Source: Spirometra erinaceieuropaei (Eukaryota; Platyhelminthes; Cestoda; Diphyllobothriidea; Diphyllobothriidae). From it: a stretch of 64,000 nucleotides of DNA. The DNA lies in contig CACRXP010000230.1 in assembly GCA_902702965.1 (NCBI GenBank), positions 775,976-839,975 on the forward strand. The letters are read 5' to 3'. Position 1 is the first letter of the stretch, and every line of letters begins with the position of its first letter. The notes beneath the pieces are model-generated. The model did no database searches. It was not told the DNA's origin and saw only the letters and a list, made by a program, of their open reading frames with translations. This document shows positions 57,490 to 64,000 of this stretch, piece after piece. The translations under genes were made by a program, and so were the position numbers.

Positions 57490-57800
57490 CAGCAGCCTGT
57501 CCTCGTTGCGATCGCACCTTCGCACCACACATTAGCCTGGTTGGTCACTTGCGAATCCATCGCACAGAGATTGGCTAGCTGGTGCCTAGAGCTCCGACGT
57601 ACACATGTGGCCTATTCGGCCACATGTGCATCCACGACAGCGGAAGTCACCGCAATGCTGACATGCCAAACGCACTTTGCATACGCCCATCTCCAGCATT
57701 GCCAACTCCCTATACACCAGCGTTGCCACCATTAACAGATTCGGCCACAGATGCCTTAACAAGAATCTGCGGCAAACCAATGCAGACCAAAACCCATCTT
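57490..57800 (+). mobile_element. C2H2-finger repeat ORF relic, copy 2
   Basis: Frame CPRCDRTFAPHISLVGHLRI (57492-57553), then HRTEIG, a stop, VPRAPTYT and CGLFGHMCIHDSG (57600-57640). This is one whole C2H2 finger, a deletion through the second, and a Thr/Pro-rich tail. The pattern C..C..TF..ISLVGHLRIHRTE is one I recall from repeated ORFs of diphyllobothriid tapeworms, often next to RT. A GT-rich run follows at 58018-58040, as it does after copy 1. Confidence 0.7.
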
Positions 57801-58149
57801 CACACATCTCCCCGCTGGCCCACGCACCACACACGAACTAGTCCTAAATCCCCACCACAGGTACGGAATAAGCAGCTCTCACTTAAGTTGGACGTGTGCT
57901 TTTGGCTCCTCACGGCACTTAGGCACATTTCCTAACTATGATAAATCTGACGCGTCAAAAGTCGTGGATTGAGAGGTTGCCAACTGACAATACAACTCAG
58001 ACTTCGTAGTCGCCCCTGTGTGTGTGTTTGTGTGGAGTGGTCGGCCGGTGGATTATGAATAAGGCTCAACGGCGCCTTCTCAACAGGGCCTCTATGAAAT
58101 TCCCACGCATGTGAGAATCGAGCAGTTCAGCCCCTTCCGTGAAAGCCCG

Positions 58150-58260
58150 ATGCGTCGTTTTGGACGCCAGGTCGTGTGTGGGACGCACAGACGGACTGTT
58201 TAACTCTGTCAGCTAATGCGCCCAAGTCCCGCGTCAGGTGACTAACTGGCCGTGACAGTT
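58150..58260 (+). repeat. Dispersed repeat R2, copy 3
   Basis: GGTCGTGTGTGGGACGCACAG, then ACGGACTGTTTAACTCTGTC, parallel R2 elsewhere. A second unit follows at 58440-58620 in the same orientation. Confidence 0.45.
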
Positions 58261-58439
58261 GATTAGTGCCTAGGTGAGGGAAGAGAGAACAAGATCGACT
58301 CTGGAGGCTCCATCACCAAGTCACTCAGCGCATATGCTTCGCCCTAAACAACTTGACGCACTATTAACCTATCACGGCATTCTAAAAGTCGTAGTTTGGA
58401 AGCCTGTAACTAACTCGGTCTTCCTAGGACGGAAAGTCA

Positions 58440-58620
58440 GGCTGAAATTGCTTATCCTCAATGTGGCCTCTATGGCGTCCTCACTCACTTGGAAGCTGAG
58501 TCTTGCTCTTCCTGCTTGTGCGAAAACCCGGTCCCAGTGCGAAGACCAGGCGTGTGTGGCACGCGCAAACGGGCTATTTAGCTTCGTCGGCCACCTAGCA
58601 GTGTACAAAATACCAAACTC
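58440..58620 (+). repeat. Dispersed repeat R2, copy 4
   Basis: GTGGCCTCTATGGCG (58463), GACCAGGCGTGTGTGGCACG and CAAACGGGCTATTTAGCTTC match the copies at 29490-29830 and 19000-19130. Confidence 0.55.
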
Positions 58621-61600
58621 GAATGCAGTTTGAAGTTTCTTGGCATAGAATAAAAGCGATTCCCAGGCAAGGTCTTAGCAGCGTCCGACGAAGGATGACA
58701 AAGGGCAGGAAGTGCTGGGGAAGGCTGAAAGGAGAAAGGCTGAATCCACAGGTCGAGATGTTGGGAGTTTGAGGCGAGCGATCTGCCAGTAAGCTGACCG
58801 GGACATTTGGTGGAGTGGTGGGTATTTTACGAAGATTTGTGCTTGTCCAGGAGTCCATCGCAAAACGAACGCGCAGGCAGTCATGCAGACGTAAGTGTGA
58901 CGATAAGGCGCAGCGGTTGGTTAGCCTTCTCACCGAGGTGATGCAACGATCGACAGAAGCGACACAGCGGCGAGGTATCGAAATGAGTGCACACGCACAC
59001 ACGCGCGCCCGCACACCCGAGATCGCACACACATAAGATCGCCTGCACACCTTCACTTCCCGAGACATGTTGCAATGCGGTGAGCGCGAAAAGTTCAGGG
59101 AAGTCGCGGTTTAGCGTGGTAACCTGGTTTGTACACAGGACAAGTACTCACCTCCGGGTCAGTTGCTGACAAACTAGACACATAGGTCCTAGTAAGAATT
59201 GTGAGCGGAATGCGTATACTTGGACTCAATTTTTAAGCAACGAGTTGAGTGCAGGTGTAGCTCTAATTTTCACACAGATTTTGATACGAGTCCTGACGCC
59301 TTGATCTACAGTTACTGAAAAAATAACAGGAATAGCAAGTTGACTAAAACTACATTTATAAAAGAAAACATACGCCACTTACCTCATACTGTCAGAGAGC
59401 TCATATGCACTGCTGTTCATGTTATCTATCCTGGCGTATCAGTTATTATTACGGGAAGTTGGCGATAGCAGTTAGTTTACTTCTACAAATAAACATATTC
59501 GCGGCTTTGTCTTCTAAATTTACTAGCGTAAACTTCTCTATACATTGAAGAGTGCGTTACACTCTACTTCAATCAGTATGTAGAAAGCACTTTTTTTGAA
59601 AATTCATGCGGTAGCTTGCAGGTGTCCGTTTTTCTAGACTGAGATCTCGCAATTTCAATTTACATGAAGGCAGGCTTTTTTTGACCACTCCGCTACAAAG
59701 GCAGGTGCAAAGTAATTTGTTTGCAAAAAGTAGGGTCAGAGATAAAAGCCAACGGATTCTACATGTATTAAACTCGCCGTAATAAGGTCGTTCCGTAGAC
59801 GGATACCGCAGAAAAAGTTTACGCAAGCACCTTCCGCGGATTCGTGTAATCCCATGCAGTATTCACGAAGGGTCGCCATGCTTTTGAGCCCAAAGCTACA
59901 GTTATTAACTCCTTCTTGAATAGGCTTTTTATTCATGTCAAAATTCGAAGGCTCGTATCACAACTAAAATACTGGTTTAGCTAAGCTGCTAACTATTCGC
60001 AGACAGCTGACGGACAGGAGCAAGCGTATACCAAACTGGTAAGTTTTTTGTTCATTCCCTGTCAGACAAACCACGCAAATATAAGGCGTTTTTCCGAAGT
60101 CTAGCGACTGACATGCTGCAAACCTGAAGTACAGCCTGCTATCGGAAAGGGCTAAACTTGGAAGTAATTAATCGACTATCGCCCAGCAGACTCGCAGACT
60201 TTGGACGCCCAAAAATGATTTGATGGAAGTTCCACTTAGCAGTGGTATGATAACGTACCATGCCGAGGCCTCACTAAAGGGACGGAGCCCCAGCAGACAG
60301 CTCTAAATTTTAACTACTGGGGGACCCATGATTGCGACCCAATGGCTTAACCCATCTGCCATTACTTGGAAAAAGCACACATATCCTCATCGGCCTGTTA
60401 AAATGTGTAAAGTGAAGCAGAAGATTGCCTTTTTAAGTCGCATTTAGAAATGAGTGTATCATGGATAAGAAAGGTGGTGTGTTGCCTGAAATTGCAGTAG
60501 CGAAGCTTCTGTTTGTTTTGGCAGTCACAAGGACTCCCGACACTTCAAATGGCCCTGTGGAAGTGGCATCGATCACCATTACAGAGAGCAGAAAGTTCGG
60601 TGGACGTAAGCAGATAAGCAGGCTTGCAATCCGTCGTTCAGTAGCCAAAATAATTACAACCTATACTATCTTAAATCTCATCGATAACAAGAAACCGCTT
60701 GCGCGCTGAAGTGGAACAGCTGCCTTCGCCTCGTTTGACCGGAAGTAGCCTGCGGCCTGCCTTCCAGACAAATCATTCATCATTTTGGGGTGAGTCGACT
60801 GGGTTGCCGATTTTTCACCAACAAATTATGACGTTCTTTAAAGGTTTAAGGCCTCCGAGAATTTGAAACTGCATGGTAGGGGATAAGAACAGTCTGAGAC
60901 AGATTCGTTGATGACTCACAAATTGTTGCGGAGCCAACTCATTGCTCTCACTTTCAGGCAGCATATACGCTAAAGTACGCTGCATGCCAAGCCTACGAGA
61001 AAACCCGTTTTCCGCAATAAATTCCAGATTTTTACGACCTGGACGTCAAGGAGCAGCATGATGTGCGGCATAAATGCACACCAGTTTAGTAAACATAAAA
61101 AACTGTGGCTGTCCCGAAACTGTGAGGGCGTCGATCTCTCAAGCGTTCTAAGTATAGCCGCATATGGCTCATGGTGTCCTCTCGCATTACCCATCTCCTC
61201 TTTTTGCCAAAATTCTTGATATATTCTTCTGGAGCAACTTTTTTGAGCAACTTATAAGCCAGTCCAGTATCCCTACATTCGGTAAAGGAAGTGGACTTTT
61301 GTCCCTTTGTTGGGTGCAGCCGATAATTATTGTGCAGGTAAAGACGTTTTCTATCAAGAGGAGGCCATTTAAATAGAAGTAGCTGGCTAACAATAATGAT
61401 CTATAAAACGGATACTTTGCCCATAGGTAAAAGTCAGGTCTTTTAGGTCAGGTTTTTTTAACTCTTCCAATATTTGAAAACTGTCAACCCCACTTTTACA
61501 TATACTAAGAAATCACGGATCCTCTTAACAGTTGTGTTTTTCGTCTGACCAATGACTTTGTGAAGGACAGTTAGAGGGAATCCGTAAATTAATCACCCGC

Positions 61601-61934
61601 AGTAAATGTTTAGTTGCCGCCTGGTATCGCTTAGACTACAGATTGCACTTGGACCCTCCAGAATTATTCGCCAAGCCTTCATATCCAGGCCGTTTTTGGC
61701 AACTTTTAGAGCCTCAGATCAAATACTAACATGGAGCATCGTCTTCGGGATACCATAGTCAGACCGACTTCATCTTCTTGAACGACACACATATGATTTT
61801 TCGACAGCATCGTTGTCCTCTACGTACTCTGGATTCAGTAGTGGGAACTCGCTAGTGGTGGACAGGCGAGAGATATCCACATATAGACTCCAATTTCTTT
61901 GCTCGCAATCGCACCCCGTTTACATGGACAGCAC
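58621..61934. other. No recognised gene
   Basis: Short (CA)-rich run near 58985-59030; otherwise nothing recognised on either strand. Confidence 0.4.
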
Positions 61935-62290
61935 ATACGACAATCTGACTGTGGTCTCCGACAATGCCCACCGTGTGCGTCACAGCAGAGTGGACGCAGG
62001 TACTTGCGTAGTATCCACGAAACGCCCTCCCGCCCCTCCCTCCATCCGGACCCGATGTCAAGAAAATCGGAGACAGGAAAGGACGCAGGCGGCTGGAACG
62101 GAGAAAAACCCCACCTAGGCGTACCACCACACCCCCTAGTCTACAAGCACAGTAACCAGCATTTTATACAAGGAAAAAGGAGGACAGCTCAAATCCCGAT
62201 TGGCGTGGAGTGGAACTGTACCTGAGCGTGCTGCCACACCCCCAATGTTGGCATTTGTTATAGGGGCACACTCCCAGCAACGCCTGTCGG
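61935..62290 (+). repeat. Dispersed repeat R1, copy 2
   Basis: GACAATGCCCACCGTGTGCG, CCCGATGTCAAGAAAATCGG, CACCTAGGCGTACCACCACAC and CATTTGTTATAGGGGCACAC run parallel to 33155-33590. Confidence 0.6.
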
Positions 62291-64000
62291 ACGCCAATTT
62301 AGCAACACATACAATGCCCAAAACAGACTGGCCCGGTGATGAGAAATTGATCACTCTGAGTGCCTCCTTGCACTCGAAACTACTACGTTAGTCATTTCGG
62401 CGTACTGAAATTAAAAGCTAGCTTCGAGTTGCATATTCGTCTTTTTTAACCACTAAAATAGAAACTGATAATAAAGTACAGAAAAAGGGATGCTACTGGA
62501 AACGAACTGACGCATTCCTACCCATTGAAACTGTTGCCCACATTTGACCTATTAAAAATTATTTGTGTTCTCGTGATCAGCTATTTCCAGAGGACAATAG
62601 TGACATTAGGATTCATTCTAAAGTCCTACCGTTCGAATGTTCTCAATCATCTTGCTTAAGTGCTGATAAGCAAACAAAACTTCAAGGCTTTGCCGCTGTT
62701 TGAGATAAAACTGGACAACTAAGAAATATTTAACGTTCGTGCAAGCGTAAAAATTAGAATTTTTACGACTGACATTAATCATCTACTTTAAACGTGTACC
62801 CGATAATAAAGGCACAGGGAGAGAAGAGTAGTAACTTCTCGTCCCAGAGCTTGAAGTGCGTATATTTGCAGCATGATGACAGCGAAACGTTCGTCTCCAA
62901 TGCTGTTGATATCATTCCGAAGCTACTGAGCAAATTTTCTGGAAGAGACATGTAATGACAAGGACGTAGAGACCAGGAAGACCACTCCTCGTTAGTTGAC
63001 CATTTTCACCAGCTTTATAGAAGCATCAATCCAAACTACGATGGAGCTGAAAGACAGTCAGGAGCGTCGACGCAATTCAAAGTCTAAAAAACCACCACCG
63101 GGCTGCGGTTCCATGCCCCAAAATGAATTTTCATATTGATACGGAAGAACACTCGGAAGCACCGATACCTACGAGCAAAACATATCTAAAGCCCCTATTT
63201 TAAATTCGTTCATCTCTCCGTTAGCGGGCAATAAAGGGGGAGGAGGTAATAAATTACGAGCCAAAAAACGCATTTCGGTTTCCTGAATAGAATTTGTGAA
63301 ATCATGCCTACAAACTATGCGCTTATCCACGATGACAAAGGCGTTAAGGCGCAAACACTCGTCAACCTACGTTCACAGATGAATAGTCACATAATAAAGG
63401 GAAGGGCTCTACCCACTTATTGCAACGAGACCTGTGACACCTTGCAGCGGGGCAAAGCTTAAAAAACAAAACTACCGTACATGGCGATCAGTTCACTCAA
63501 CACTGCACACATTCGTGTAAAAAGATCCCTAACTAGAAGGATTTCAAAGCGTTAATTCTCATTGCTGGGAGCTGAAACCGAAATTGAATGATGGGCCTTA
63601 GATAGAGCAAGTAAACGGTGCTTGCGTCCACTTTGAGGTTCTCAGAAACATACGAACAGTTTCCATCACCAAGAAAGCATCAGCCTAGAGGAAAATGGTT
63701 AATAAACCCAATTCAAAGCATAGTGAGGACAACCTCAAGAATTTCGAGATGGGAAACGTTTCGACGTTTTTGTTCCCTTCTTGTGACTCTGTCTGGTTGA
63801 CCGATGCAATTTCCCCAGCATATTTTTATATGACGTTCCCGATAATTTTAAGGACGGAAGACATACGTTGAAGGCAGTAGGGACTAGTACGACTTAAACT
63901 GAGAAAGATGCACTAGAAAATATGCGGCGGTCGATATAGGTGTGATTTTATCCGTCATATATTCAGAACTGCTAAAATCGTGTAGTGATTGGAGAGTCGC
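62291..64000. other. No recognised gene
   Basis: AT-rich; only short ORFs. A GCGAAACGTTCGTC string at 62882-62895 resembles the end of the Penelope-type 3' motif but lacks the rest. Confidence 0.4.

Noticed and set aside
62870..62900. GATGACAGCGAAACGTTCGTC as a further hammerhead-like motif
   Set aside because: The CUGAUGA box and stem II are absent, so only a short match to the GAAACGT end remains.
1..64000. CRISPR arrays, operons, bacterial promoters, ribosome binding sites
   Set aside because: The window is intron-containing eukaryotic DNA; no regularly spaced direct repeats with unique spacers were seen.

Overview
The window is eukaryotic nuclear DNA. Two genes are split into many exons by introns with GT..AG ends, and a dense layer of decayed transposable elements surrounds them. 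Several element families (a Penelope-like element, a short C2H2-finger repeat ORF, CR1-like LINEs), together with a 38-nt intron inside a gene whose other introns reach 2 kb, point to a flatworm. From memory of these repeat families I favour a diphyllobothriidean tapeworm (Spirometra, Dibothriocephalus or Schistocephalus group); the species is not determined.

Gene 1 (18-7678, minus) is a complete major vault protein (MVP) gene. Nine exons join in phase into an 864-residue protein running from the N-terminal MVP repeats through the shoulder and coiled-coil cap to a C-terminal stop. Exon 4 has no internal ATG-led ORF and was found by translating between splice sites. Gene 2 (24843-39408, minus) is the 3' part of a paxillin-family gene. 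Six exons encode an LD4-type motif, a Pro-rich linker and four complete LIM domains ending in a stop; the exons upstream of LD4 (start codon, LD1-LD3) were not found. MVP forms the cytoplasmic vault particle, while paxillin is a focal-adhesion adaptor. The two genes share a strand, but nothing suggests they work together.

Between and inside the genes: a CR1/Jockey-like endonuclease relic (13.97-14.91 kb, plus); a Ty3/Gypsy-like reverse transcriptase relic (17.87-18.52 kb, plus); a CR1-like reverse transcriptase relic (19.84-21.70 kb, minus) split by a 644-bp insertion with a 6-bp target duplication; and a degenerate interstitial telomere-like tract (23.77-23.91 kb). Paxillin intron 28-29 kb carries a 994-bp non-autonomous Tc1/mariner-type element with 375-bp inverted repeats and a TA duplication, sitting inside another repeat. 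The 31-37 kb introns hold Penelope 3'-end sequence with a hammerhead-like core, dispersed repeats and a palindromic trinucleotide array.

From 39.4 kb to the end I see no further certain gene. That part holds a head-to-head pair of tRNA-like units forming a palindrome (43.34-43.62 kb), two Penelope-like element relics (52.86-53.99 and 56.77-57.37 kb), a zinc-finger repeat relic (57.49-57.80 kb), microsatellites and dispersed repeats. No bacterial, organellar or CRISPR features were seen.
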